Assembly: GCF_016031615.1 (NCBI RefSeq)
Contig: NZ_JACYXC010000001.1
Location: 6,634,001-6,698,000 of the forward strand
Source of the DNA: Streptomyces pactum
GTDB taxonomy: Bacteria > Actinomycetota > Actinomycetes > Streptomycetales > Streptomycetaceae
Direction of reading: 5' to 3'
Length of the DNA stretch: 64,000 nucleotides
The notes beneath the pieces are model-generated. The model saw only the letters and a list, made by a program, of their open reading frames with translations, searched no databases and was not told the origin of the DNA. Shown piece after piece: positions 8,001 through 16,153 of this stretch. A program made the translations under genes and the position numbers. Within the stretch, counting starts at the first letter, position 1; every line of letters begins with the position of its first letter.

Positions 8001-9878
8001 TCCCTGCTGCGCGGCCGGCCCGCCCGGGAGGCGCTGAGCGGCGGGGTGGCGGTCGCGGTGGCCGCGGTGCCCGAGGGCCTGCCGCTGGTGGCGACCGTGG
8101 CCCAGATGGCCGCCGCCCGCCGGCTGAGCCGCCGCGGTGTGCTGGTGCGCACCCCGAGGGCGCTGGAGGCGCTGGGGCGGATGGACACCATCTGCTTCGA
8201 CAAGACCGGCACGCTCACCGAGAACCGGCTGCACGTCTCCCGCACCGTCACCGCGGACGGCACCACCGAGGCGGCGGACACCCCCGGCACCCGGGAGGTG
8301 CTCCGGTGGGCGGCGCTGGCCTGCCCGCCGCCCGGCGACGGCGCCGCCCAGGCACACGCCACCGACGCCGCCGTGCTGGCCGCGGCGCCCGAGGACACCG
8401 GCTGGCAGCGCCTGGACGCCCTGCCGTTCGAGGCCAGCCGGAGCTACGCCGGAGCCGTCGCCCGGGACACCGACGGCACCACCTGGCTGGTCGTCAAGGG
8501 CGCGCCGGAGGTGGTGCTGCCCGCCTGCGCGGGAACCGGCGGCGGCACGGACGTGCCCGGGGCGGTACGCGACCTGGCCGACGAGGGGCTGCGCATCATC
8601 GCCGTCGCCCGGCGGCGGCTGGCCCCCGAGGAGGTGGACGGCGCGCTGGAGCGGCCCCTGGAGGACATGGAACCGGCCGGTTTCGTGGCGCTGGCCGACA
8701 CCCCGCGCGCCGGCTCCGCCCCCCTGGTGGCGGAGTTGCTCGGGGCCGGGGTGCGGCCGGTCATGCTCACCGGCGACCACCCGCACACCGCCCGCGCCAT
8801 CGCCCTCGACCTGGGCTGGCCGAAGGACGTCACGGTGGTCACCGGGGAGGAGCTGACCGCGACCGACCGGGCCGGCCGGGCCCGGCTGCTGGCCGGCTGC
8901 GGGGTGATCGCCCGGGTGGCGCCGGAACAGAAGCTCCAGGTGGTCGAGGCGCTCCGGGAGGCCGGCCGGGTGGTGGCGATGGTGGGGGACGGGGCCAACG
9001 ACGCGGCGGCCATCCGCGCCGCCGACGTCGGGGTCGGCGTCGCCGCCCGTGGCTCGGCCGCCGCCCGCAACGCCGCCGACCTGGTGCTCACCGACGACGA
9101 ACTCACCCCGCTGATCGCCGCCGTCGAGGAGGGGCGGGCGCTGTGGCGCAGTGTGGCCGACGCGGTCGCCATCCTGACCGGGGGCAACGCCGGCGAGGTG
9201 GGCTTCACGGTGCTCGGCACGCTGCTGTCCGGCGCCTCGCCGCTGTCCACCCGTCAGATGCTGCTGGTCAACCTGCTCACCGACATGTTCCCGGCGATGG
9301 CCGTGGCGGTCACCCCGCAGGACGAGCCGCAGAACGAGCCGGAGGCCGGAGAGGCAACCGGCGGAGGGTCCGGGGAAACGACCGGGCAGGACACCGGGAC
9401 GGGCCCGGCCCGGCCGGGGATCAGCGCGCTCGGCGACCCCCTGACGCGGAAGATCCGCCGGCGCGGCATCACCACATCGCTGGGGGCGGGCACCGCCTGG
9501 CTGCTGGGCAGCCTCACCCCCGGCACCGCGCGCCGGACCAGCACCATGGCGCTGTGCGGGCTGGTCGGCGCCCAGCTGGTGCAGACCCTGGCCGGCCGTC
9601 GCCGCAGCCCGCTGGTACTCACCACCGTGGCCGGTTCCGCGGCGGCGCTGTTCGCGCTGGTGCAGACGCCCGGGGTCAGCCACTTCTTCGGTTGCACCCC
9701 GCTCGGCCCGGTGGCCTGGGCGGGGGTCGCGGCCGCCGTGGGCGTCGCGTCCCTGGGCCCGGTGGTCACCGGCCCGCTGGAGCGTCTGCTGCCGCGTGGG
9801 GCGGACGCGGTGCCCGCGCCCGTCCGCGAGGTGTGGACCCGGCTGACCGGCACCGTCGCCGGCGGCGCCACCGCGTGA
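5100..9878 (+). CDS. Large cation-translocating P-type ATPase (CtpI/CtpH-like)
   Basis: A 1592-residue P-type ATPase, far longer than the usual 700-900 residues. The catalytic part is complete: actuator motif LTGES (about 876-880), PEGLP in a transmembrane helix (about 991-995), phosphorylation motif DKTGTLTEN (Asp1034), nucleotide-binding KGAPEVV, and the hinge MVGDGANDAAA (Asp1297). PEGLP places it with type II (calcium-like) pumps rather than CPx heavy-metal pumps. The first 800 or so residues form an Ala/Gly/Arg-rich extension, as in mycobacterial CtpI and CtpH. The GTG at 5100 is chosen because the frame before it is low-complexity; a weak GGAG lies upstream. Ion specificity cannot be read from the sequence. 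Confidence 0.85.
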   Translation: MLRLPTRPSRTPTDEAPGGPARALGWVAPAAGIAARLAVEAAQAGLRTTTGVATAAAGAGRVARNAMTPGDWRTGSRLHVPLRPAGDAADGPDRGADTATGRDRAPESAARRVARTLREHPEVVSAYWDGGLGRLVVRVTEEAFTDEVTDRVERLAARYGLERPDEQVLERAHPGAAGDVRAQALALACDTAGIVTAVAGRTAGLRGSPRAVTAAMTLLREDSRVRGALRRRLGAPGTEAVLAAANAAVHGFGQSPAALVLDAALRTVQLTEALARGTAFDAAHDRLCAPGRVSVSGQRIARPRIVRTRGQEYADQAVTGSAVGAAATWLFTRSTDEAARAVLAGSPKAARYGPVAFTAALGTALARRGVLVRDPERLRQLERVDTLVLHPGSLHGDRRTVLEVRPGAPDWDHDRLWHAARAALRGPGPAGTGTPERAADPGRTGDTDRAGGPDPSEPAADPGTEPEAVELLAAPGAEPGPSGWMIASHRGEDVGTVLVGWEPDPLADALLDAARQAGLRVVLPDDPSLRDLTPLADQVVPVDRAPADVVTELREQGAVVMTVARVPAGGTPAEGLDDRGRALLAGLRAGHLAVALTDDGSAVVWGADALVQDGPEGVWRLLSAIPAAREAGRRSRTLAQAGAALAGLMVMSGASRPGRSWLALGRRIGPVNAAAAAALLTGRRAAVRVAAAPPPRPRPQVAWHALRPEEVRARLAGTPRRAGGGWTAARSAVRTTADRALRLPVLAPARLPARLLSAVRAELDDPLTPLLAVGAAASAVLGAPVDALLVAGAMGVNALVGGVQRLRAERALTSLAAGQRRRARRVDEHADEADAVTVEAAGLKPGEVIELRTGDVVPADARLLEVDGLEVDESALTGESLPVTKETGATPRAELAERRCMVFEGTTVVAGRARAVVVGTGEQTEAGRAAHLAARSRPAGGVQARLHELTRKVLPLTLAGGAAVTALSLLRGRPAREALSGGVAVAVAAVPEGLPLVATVAQMAAARRLSRRGVLVRTPRALEALGRMDTICFDKTGTLTENRLHVSRTVTADGTTEAADTPGTREVLRWAALACPPPGDGAAQAHATDAAVLAAAPEDTGWQRLDALPFEASRSYAGAVARDTDGTTWLVVKGAPEVVLPACAGTGGGTDVPGAVRDLADEGLRIIAVARRRLAPEEVDGALERPLEDMEPAGFVALADTPRAGSAPLVAELLGAGVRPVMLTGDHPHTARAIALDLGWPKDVTVVTGEELTATDRAGRARLLAGCGVIARVAPEQKLQVVEALREAGRVVAMVGDGANDAAAIRAADVGVGVAARGSAAARNAADLVLTDDELTPLIAAVEEGRALWRSVADAVAILTGGNAGEVGFTVLGTLLSGASPLSTRQMLLVNLLTDMFPAMAVAVTPQDEPQNEPEAGEATGGGSGETTGQDTGTGPARPGISALGDPLTRKIRRRGITTSLGAGTAWLLGSLTPGTARRTSTMALCGLVGAQLVQTLAGRRRSPLVLTTVAGSAAALFALVQTPGVSHFFGCTPLGPVAWAGVAAAVGVASLGPVVTGPLERLLPRGADAVPAPVREVWTRLTGTVAGGATA

Positions 9879-9914
9879 CGGCGCCGGCGTCGCGTGCGGT
9901 GTGCGGAAGGGGGA

Positions 9915-9944
9915 GGCCCGGCGCGGGCCGGCCCGCGCCGGGCC
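9915..9944 (+). terminator. Palindromic terminator after the P-type ATPase gene
   Basis: A 30-base perfect palindrome (GGCCCGGCGCGGGCC and its complement) lying between the two converging genes; it could work in both directions. Confidence 0.6.
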
Positions 9945-10057
9945 GCCGGCCGGGCCGCGCCCGGGTGCCGCGCACCGTCCCGCCCGTGACCCGCGCCGTG
10001 GTCCACCCGCCGGCGGGCGGCCCCGTGGACACGGCGCGCAGGACGGACGGCGCCGGG

Positions 10058-10552
10058 TCAGCCGTCGGCGGGGGCCGGTCCGGTCTCGATACCGGAGATC
10101 CGCTTGGTGGCGAGGTCCGACCGTACGGTCAGGTACGTGTGGCGCTGCTGGTCCGCGTCGCCCCAGGAGAGCCGGACGGTGGTCCAGGTGTGGCCCATGG
10201 CCGACTCGTCGTAGGTGACGCGCCAGGACGAGGGGACCTCGCGGGAGCGCAGCACCCCGTCGGCGCGGTGGTCGCGCTCCCAGGCGTCCAGCTCGGTGCG
10301 GAGCTTCTCGGTGAGGTAGTGCTCCCGCAGCCCGTCGGTCAGGTCACCGCGCCCGCGGTCCTGGACCACATCGATGTAGGTGCCGTAGAAGTCCGCGACC
10401 CGGTCGACGGCGGAATCCGGGCTGCCGCTGCGGGTGGGGACGCTCTCCCCGGCGGCGCGCGTTTCCTGGTGGGCCGCGGCCGGTGCGGCGGCGGTGAGGG
10501 CGAGGGCTAACAGGGGCAGAACGCCGCGCCGTATCAGGCGAGTGCGTGACAT
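10058..10552 (-). CDS. Small secreted protein of unknown function
   Basis: A 164-residue protein with a clear Sec signal peptide: RTRLIRR, a leucine/alanine hydrophobic core, then APAAAHQE as a likely cleavage region near residue 28. The mature part starts acidic and includes VADFYGTYIDVVQDRGRG and YLTEKLRTELDAWERDH, a pattern resembling NTF2-like/DUF3828-type folds; that assignment is tentative. The ATG is preceded by GGAGGAAG at good distance. It converges on the P-type ATPase gene and appears to be transcribed alone. Confidence 0.75.
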   Translation of the reverse strand: MSRTRLIRRGVLPLLALALTAAAPAAAHQETRAAGESVPTRSGSPDSAVDRVADFYGTYIDVVQDRGRGDLTDGLREHYLTEKLRTELDAWERDHRADGVLRSREVPSSWRVTYDESAMGHTWTTVRLSWGDADQQRHTYLTVRSDLATKRISGIETGPAPADG

Positions 10553-11234
10553 GTTCGCTTCCTCCACTGAGGGGTGAAAGGGTGAGGGATACGCCGGCGG
10601 CGCATCCGGGTCATACCTGCGCGTTGCCGCTCGGCGGATTCCTACACGTATGGGGCGGTCCGTCGGCCTCACCGCATCATGGGCCGGTGCGTCCAGCCAA
10701 GGGCGTTTTCCGCCACCGCTGCCCGGCCGTGGCACGCCTCACCCGCCCCGGCCCGCCTCCCCGGACCGACCGGCCCCGGAGCACCACTCCCGACTCACCG
10801 GTCCCGGGCCGCCGCACCCGGCCCACCGATCAGGGCTGCCGCGCGCGGGTCGCCTCAGCCTGACCCCGGCGCCCGGCTCGGCGGTCGGCTCTCCGGCCCC
10901 GGACCGCCGCACCCGGCCGGCACCGCGCCGAGCCACCGGTCAGGGGGCGGCGCCACCGGGGCCGGCGCCGGGCGGGCCCAACGGGTGGGCCGGACCGGGC
11001 GCGACCGGCGTGGCGTGGCGGCCCCGGGCGGCGTCCGGGGGTCAGGCTGGTGCCGACGGCCTGCGAAAAGGGTTTTCCGGCCAGGTCCAGGGGCATGTGC
11101 GCCAGTGCCCGTGACCCGGGCGGCCGGCCCGTCGCGCCGGCCCCGTGAACGCCCTGTCGACCCGGCCGGTCCGGAAGCCGGCCGGGAGAACCCCGCGACA
11201 CCCGAACGACCCCGTACGCCGGAGGAGCACCTGA
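10553..11234. other. Divergent intergenic region
   Basis: About 680 bases between the start of the secreted-protein gene and the start of the DUF6098 gene. It contains a degenerate direct repeat around CCGCCGCACCCGGCC (about 10810 and 10905). No gene is evident. Confidence 0.4.
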
Positions 11235-11831
11235 ATGCCGGCCGCAGCCGAGATGCCCGTCCTCGCCCGACTCGACGACGTCGTGGACCTGGTACGACGT
11301 ACCCGGGAACCGCTGTACGTCCGCTGGTCGAAGGGGCCTCAGGCCGATCTGGGATCCACCACCAGCACCGATGACCTCACCGGCGTCCCGCTGCCCGGCC
11401 TCTCGGTCAACGCCCTGAAGGTCGAACCCTGGTGGGGTGACCGCCCGCTGCGGCTGTGGGTGGCCCGGAGGCTGTACGACTACTGCCACCTCCGGCGCGA
11501 GAAGGGCCCCGGGGTGCGGCCCTGGGTGCTGACCGGGCGGGAACTCGCCCGTGGCCCCGACAACGAGCCCCTGCTGGCCGAGGTCGCCCCCGTCGCCTGG
11601 ATCGACGCCGGGGTGATCGACGAGGCCCAGGAGGAGGTCTGCGGGCAGCGCGGCGCCTGGGGCCCGCTGCGCCGTGCCACCGACGCCGCCCCGCCGCCGG
11701 GCTCCGGGGCCGGAGCCGGCGGGGCCGGCACCGAAACCGAGGAACGGCCCGGGCTGGGGGAGCCGGGCGTCGGACCGGGAGAGGGACCCGGGCCGGGAGA
11801 GGCCGGCACCGGGCCGCCGGGCTCCGGTTGA
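11235..11831 (+). CDS. DUF6098 family protein
   Basis: A 198-residue protein. The first 150 residues, with PLYVRWSKGPQADL, SVNALKVEPWW and RRLYDYCHL, match the pattern of the actinobacterial DUF6098 family, whose function is unknown. The last 45 residues are a Gly/Pro/Glu-rich tail, probably disordered. GGAGGAGCACCTGA gives a strong ribosome binding site. There is no signal peptide or membrane segment. A 13-bp terminator follows directly, so it is monocistronic. Confidence 0.78.
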   Translation: MPAAAEMPVLARLDDVVDLVRRTREPLYVRWSKGPQADLGSTTSTDDLTGVPLPGLSVNALKVEPWWGDRPLRLWVARRLYDYCHLRREKGPGVRPWVLTGRELARGPDNEPLLAEVAPVAWIDAGVIDEAQEEVCGQRGAWGPLRRATDAAPPPGSGAGAGGAGTETEERPGLGEPGVGPGEGPGPGEAGTGPPGSG

Positions 11832-11832
11832 C

Positions 11833-11864
11833 ATCCCGGCCGTGGCCATGACCACGGCCGGGAT
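11833..11864 (+). terminator. Terminator after the DUF6098 gene
   Basis: A perfect 13-bp stem (ATCCCGGCCGTGG and its complement) with a CCATGA loop, starting two bases after the stop codon. Confidence 0.8.
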
Positions 11865-12373
11865 CCGGTGCCGCCCGCGCCGAGGCGTGCGCGCGGACGC
11901 GACCGGGTGCGCCGCCGATGCGCGACCCGGGACGCGGCCGTGCCGCGTCGCAGGTCGGGGACGAGCAGGTCCCGGCCGGTGGCGGACGGCCCAACCCCGT
12001 CGGCGGCGTACGGGTGGCCCTCGCCGGGGTACGGACGGACGGCCGCCGGGGCCGGGCGCGTGACGCCGACGCCGGCGTGCGGGATGCCGTGGCCGGACAG
12101 GTGCGGCGCCCGCGGCAGTGCGTACGCCCGCCGGCGCCGGGATGTGCGGCAGTTCGGTAGGGGTGAGCGGGGGCGCCTGGCGAGGGGGGCCGCCGGGGCG
12201 GGTACGGCCGCGGCGGGCCGGACCGCCGCCGGGAGCGGCCCGGCCGGCGGGCGGGGCGCGCGGGGATGCCTCCTGGAGGGGATCGACACGGGCGGGGGCG
12301 TCCGGCCGGACCAGCCGGACCGGCGGGACCGCCGAAACCGGCGGACGCCGGTAGGGGACCGTTGAGAGACCAG

Positions 12374-12387
12374 TGGGAGCGCTCCCA
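12374..12387. promoter_or_regulatory. CebR box 1 (upstream of GH6 gene)
   Basis: TGGGAGCGCTCCCA, the perfect 14-bp palindrome known as the binding site of the cellobiose repressor CebR in Streptomyces. It lies 385 bases before the cellulase start. Confidence 0.9.
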
Positions 12388-12515
12388 AAGTGGCTCCCCG
12401 CGTTCGATGTGTCAAGACAGTGAACGAAGCCCAGGTAACTCGGGGGTCCGGTCGGACAATTTCTGAACGACCCTGTTGACACCGGCCCGCCGAGCGCTAC
12501 GGTCACCTCGACCAG

Positions 12516-12529
12516 TGGGAGCGGTTCCA
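12516..12529. promoter_or_regulatory. CebR box 2 (imperfect, upstream of GH6 gene)
   Basis: TGGGAGCGGTTCCA, two mismatches from the perfect box, placed 142 bases after box 1 and about 230 bases before the cellulase gene. Confidence 0.8.
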
Positions 12530-12758
12530 TCGACCGGGCCCGCGCCGCCCCGGCGGCGCGCCGGTCACCCCGCGCACGACCGGACGAGATCCCGGTGCGC
12601 CCGGCCCCTGCTCCGCGCCGGGCCGTGCCCCCGTACCTCCTCGTCCCGGTGCCGCCGGACCCGTACGGGCCCGTGGCGGCGGACCCGTACGGGACCGCCC
12701 GGCGCGGCACACACCCCCTGCCGTCTCGCGCTCCGCGAGCTGCGAAAGGACAGTCACC

Positions 12759-14489
12759 GTGATGAGCCGTACCTCCCCACGCCTCCGCCGGTTACGGGCC
12801 GGCGCGCTGGCCTCCTGCGCCCTGCTGGTGGCCGCGGCCGGCACCTCCTCGGCGCTGAGCCGCTCCGGCCCGGCCGCCACCGCGGCGGGCTGCACCGTGG
12901 ACTACCGGATCACCAACCAGTGGAACGGCGGCTTCCAGGCGGACGTCACCGTCACCAACACCGGCGACCGGGTGAACTCCTGGAAGCTGGAGTGGGCCTT
13001 CGCCGGCGACCAGAAGGTGGGCCAGGCGTGGAACGCCTCGGTCGGCCAGAGCGGAAAGGCCGTCACCGCCACCAATGTGAGCTGGAACGGCACGCTGGAG
13101 CGCGGCGCCTCCGCCGGCTTCGGCTTCACCGCCACCCACACCGGCGCCAACGCCGTCCCCGCCGCCTTCTCGCTCAACGGTGTCACCTGCGACGGGTCCG
13201 GCGGCGGACCGACCGACCCGCCCACCGACCCGCCCGGCGACCGGGTGGACAACCCGTACGAGGGCGCGTCGGTCTACGTCAACCCTGAGTGGTCGGCGAA
13301 GGCCGCCGCCGAGCCCGGCGGCGACAGGATCGCCCACCAGCCGACCGGGGTGTGGCTGGACCGGATCGCCGCGATCGAGGGGGCCGGCGGTGCCATGGGG
13401 CTCCGCGACCACCTGGACGAGGCGCTGACACAGGCCGGCGGCAAGCCGCTCGTCGTGCAGCTGGTGATCTACAACCTGCCCGGCCGGGACTGCGCCGCCC
13501 TCGCCTCCAACGGCGAGCTGGGCCCCACCGAGATCGACCGGTACAAGACGGAGTACATCGACCCGATCGCCGCCGTCCTCGCCGACCCCCGGTACGCGAG
13601 CCTGCGGATCGTCACCACCATCGAGATCGACTCGCTGCCGAACCTGGTCACCAACACCGGCGGCCGGCCGACCGCCACCCCGCAGTGCGACACCATGAAG
13701 GCCAACGGCAACTACATCAAGGGCGTCGGCTACGCCCTGGGCAAGCTGGGGGCCGTCCCCAACGTCTACAACTACGTCGATGCAGGCCACCACGGCTGGA
13801 TCGGCTGGGACGACAATTTCGCCGCGAGCGCGCAGGTGATCCACCAGGCGGCCACCGCCGAGGGGAGCACCGTGGACGACGTGCACGGCTTCATCACCAA
13901 CACCGCCAACTACAGCGCCCTGAAGGAGGAGAACTTCACCATCGGGGACACGGTGAACGGCACATCGGTGCGGCAGTCGACGTGGGTGGACTGGAACCGC
14001 TACACCGACGAGCTGTCCTTCGCGCAGGCGTTCCGGCAGGAGCTGGTGAGGGCCGGGTTCCGGTCCGGCGTCGGCATGCTCATCGACACCTCCCGGAACG
14101 GCTGGGGCGGCACCGCCCGCCCGGCCGGGCCCGGCCCGCGGACCGGCGTGGACGCGTACGTCGACGGCGGCCGCTACGACCGCCGGCTGCACGTCGGCAA
14201 CTGGTGCAACCAGTCCGGCGCCGGGCTCGGTGAGCGGCCCCGGTCCGCACCGGCGGCCGGCATCGACGCCTACGTGTGGATGAAGCCGCCGGGGGAGTCG
14301 GACGGGGCGAGCAAGGCCATCCCGAACGACGAGGGCAAGGGCTTCGACCGGATGTGCGACCCCACCTACGAGGGCAACGCGCGCAACGGCTACCACCGGT
14401 CCGGGGCGCTGCCCGACGCGCCGCTGTCCGGGCATTGGTTCCCCGCGCAGTTCCAGGAGCTGATGAGGAACGCCCACCCGGCGCTGTAA
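12759..14489 (+). CDS. Secreted GH6 cellulase with CBM2 (exo-type cellobiohydrolase)
   Basis: A 576-residue secreted enzyme. A signal peptide (about 1-45) is followed by a family 2 cellulose-binding module (about 46-147, from CTVDYRITNQWNGGF to SLNGVTC), a short Pro/Thr/Asp linker, and a GH6 catalytic domain. Catalytic-region aspartates are visible in NLPGRDCAA (Asp244) and IEIDSLPNLVTN (Asp291), spaced as in fungal Cel6A. The long domain with WVDWNRYTDE and GNWCNQSGAG resembles bacterial exo-acting Cel6B, which releases cellobiose from chain ends. The GTG at 12759 is directly followed by an ATG; AAAGGA upstream serves either. Two CebR boxes precede it, tying it to the cellobiose regulon. Confidence 0.92.
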   Translation: MMSRTSPRLRRLRAGALASCALLVAAAGTSSALSRSGPAATAAGCTVDYRITNQWNGGFQADVTVTNTGDRVNSWKLEWAFAGDQKVGQAWNASVGQSGKAVTATNVSWNGTLERGASAGFGFTATHTGANAVPAAFSLNGVTCDGSGGGPTDPPTDPPGDRVDNPYEGASVYVNPEWSAKAAAEPGGDRIAHQPTGVWLDRIAAIEGAGGAMGLRDHLDEALTQAGGKPLVVQLVIYNLPGRDCAALASNGELGPTEIDRYKTEYIDPIAAVLADPRYASLRIVTTIEIDSLPNLVTNTGGRPTATPQCDTMKANGNYIKGVGYALGKLGAVPNVYNYVDAGHHGWIGWDDNFAASAQVIHQAATAEGSTVDDVHGFITNTANYSALKEENFTIGDTVNGTSVRQSTWVDWNRYTDELSFAQAFRQELVRAGFRSGVGMLIDTSRNGWGGTARPAGPGPRTGVDAYVDGGRYDRRLHVGNWCNQSGAGLGERPRSAPAAGIDAYVWMKPPGESDGASKAIPNDEGKGFDRMCDPTYEGNARNGYHRSGALPDAPLSGHWFPAQFQELMRNAHPAL

Positions 14490-14814
14490 CCGGGCGGGTC
14501 CACGAGCGGTCCCGGTGCGCCGCGGGGCCGCGGACTGGCCGGCGGGCGGCCGACACGGCCGCCGGCCCCGCCCCGCGCTGCCCCGCCCCGCGCTGCCCCG
14601 CCCCCGCGCTGCCCCTGCCCCGCGCTGCCCCCCCCGCGCTCTTCCCCGCCCGGCGATCTTCCGCCCCGCGCTCTCCGCCCCCTCGCGGGTCCTGCGCCTC
14701 GCGCCCGGACGGTGTGCCCGCCTGACCGGGCGCCCTCGCGTCCCCCGGGTCCCGCGCCGGGCCACCACCCCGCGTTCCCGAGCGCCGGCCCCGCCGGACG
14801 CCGTTCCCGCGGGG
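14490..14814. other. C-rich region between converging genes
   Basis: Contains a short hairpin GGCGGCC-GACAC-GGCCGCC (14545-14563), probably a weak terminator for the cellulase gene, followed by the tandem repeat at 14566. No gene seen. Confidence 0.5.
14566..14680. repeat. 15-16-bp tandem repeat
   Basis: Two exact copies of CCCCGCCCCGCGCTG (14566-14595) followed by several diverged copies that keep the CCGCGCT core. It looks like slippage-prone simple sequence between converging genes. Confidence 0.65.
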
Positions 14815-15879
14815 TCAGGAGGAGGCGCGGCGCACCAGCTCGGTCGGCAGCACGTGGCGCCGCGGGTCCTCCGCCGGCCGGTCCTGCGGGACGCCGCCCT
14901 CCCGGCGCGGCCCGATCTGCTCCAGCAGCAGCCGGACCATCATCCGGCCCATCTCCTGGACCGGCTGGCGGACGCTGGTCAGCGGCGGGTCCATGTGGTG
15001 GGCGACCACCGAGTCGTCGAAGCCGACCAGCGCCACGTCACCGGGCACCGAGCGGCCCGCCTCCCGCAGCACCTGCCGGGCGCCGGCTGCCATCACGTCC
15101 GAGGCGGCGAAGACCGCGTCCAGCTCCGGCGCGCGGTCCAGCAGCGCGCGCATCGCCCGGCGGCCCCCCTCCTCGGTGAAGTCGGCGGTCCCGATCAGCC
15201 CGGGGTCCACCCGGCGTCCGGCCGCCTCGACGGCCGCGCGGTAGCCGTCCAGCCGGCACTGGGCCACGTACATGTCCGTCGGCCCAGTGATGGTGGCGAC
15301 CGCCCGGCGGCCCCGGCCGATGAGGTGCTCCACCGCGGCCTGCGCGCCGCCGGTGTTGTCGGAGTCCACGTACGGCACGGACTCGTGGGCGGACCGGCGC
15401 CCGCCCAGCACCGCCGGTATCTCGATCCGTTCCAGCAGGTCCGGCAGCGGGTCGTCGGCGTGGAGCGAGACCACCAGCACCCCGTCCACCCGGTGCCCCG
15501 ACAGGTAGTCGGCGAAGCGCTGGCGCTCCTTGGGCGTGCGGATGAGGGTGAGCAGCAACTGGAGGTCGGCCTCGGCCAGTTCGGCGCCGACGCCGCGGAT
15601 GATGTCGGAGAAGTACGGCTCGGCGAAGAGCCGGGTCTCCGGTTCCGGGATGACCAGGGCGACGGCGTCCGCCCGGTTGGCGGCCAGCGCCCGGGCGACC
15701 CGGTTGGGCACGTACCCCAGCTCGGCGACCGCCCGCTCGACCGCGGTGCGGGTGCGCTCGCTGACCCGCGGCGAACCGTTGATCACCCGGGAGACGGTGC
15801 CCCGGCCGACCCCCGCCCGGGCCGCAACCTCCTCCAGCGTGGGCCGGCGTCCGGCACCGTGCCGTCGGGTTCCTGCCAT
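14815..15879 (-). CDS. cebR: Cellobiose-responsive LacI-family repressor CebR
   Basis: A 354-residue LacI/GalR repressor. The helix-turn-helix is at about residues 12-35 (TLEEVAARAGVGRGTVSRVI) with the hinge VPNRVARALAANR, followed by a periplasmic-binding-protein-like ligand domain ending in DPPLTSVRQPVQEMGRMMVRLLLEQ. GGAGGCGGAAG precedes the ATG. It is divergent from cebE, the arrangement known in S. griseus, S. reticuli and S. scabiei, where CebR binds TGGGAGCGCTCCCA and is released by cellobiose or cellotriose. One such box lies in the shared intergenic region and three more in this window. Confidence 0.92.
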   Translation of the reverse strand: MAGTRRHGAGRRPTLEEVAARAGVGRGTVSRVINGSPRVSERTRTAVERAVAELGYVPNRVARALAANRADAVALVIPEPETRLFAEPYFSDIIRGVGAELAEADLQLLLTLIRTPKERQRFADYLSGHRVDGVLVVSLHADDPLPDLLERIEIPAVLGGRRSAHESVPYVDSDNTGGAQAAVEHLIGRGRRAVATITGPTDMYVAQCRLDGYRAAVEAAGRRVDPGLIGTADFTEEGGRRAMRALLDRAPELDAVFAASDVMAAGARQVLREAGRSVPGDVALVGFDDSVVAHHMDPPLTSVRQPVQEMGRMMVRLLLEQIGPRREGGVPQDRPAEDPRRHVLPTELVRRASS

Positions 15880-16024
15880 CTTCCGCCTCCAAGCCCGTCC
15901 GTACGGGACGCCACCGCGCGGGGCGCCCGGGCCAATTCAACAGCACCGGCGGTGGCCTGAAGTCGCCCTGTCCGCTCCCTTGACACCCCCCGACGGGAGC
16001 CGCGACCCTTCAACACATCACTGC

Positions 16025-16038
16025 TGGGAGCGCTCCCA
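16025..16038. promoter_or_regulatory. CebR box 3 (cebR-cebE intergenic region)
   Basis: TGGGAGCGCTCCCA, a perfect CebR palindrome, 116 bases before cebE and 146 bases before cebR, so it can control both divergent genes. Confidence 0.92.
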
Positions 16039-16153
16039 CACCCCCGGCAGCCTACACAACCCGCACGAGCCCGGCCCCGGTTGACGCGGAACGAACCCCT
16101 CCGGACACCGCACGGCGACCCGGACCGTCCCCCAGGGGCCCGAGGAGGACACC

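Larger units (their letters stand above)
11865..12758. other. Regulatory region of the GH6 cellulase gene
   Basis: Nearly 900 bases without a credible gene. The left 500 bases show nothing recognisable. The right part carries two CebR boxes (12374 and 12516), and TTGACA at 12476-12481 between them is a possible -35 element. Confidence 0.5.

Noticed and set aside
5477..8398. A 973-codon open frame antisense to the P-type ATPase gene
   Set aside because: Composition is Ser/Ala/Arg/Thr-rich, the usual mirror of an actinobacterial gene; all conserved motifs are on the plus strand.
6953..10510. An 1185-codon plus-strand open frame overlapping the P-type ATPase
   Set aside because: It is a shifted reading of the same gene with very high Arg/Gly content and no motifs.
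14566..14680. CRISPR-like array
   Set aside because: The repeats are only 15-16 bases, contiguous without spacers, and of low complexity.
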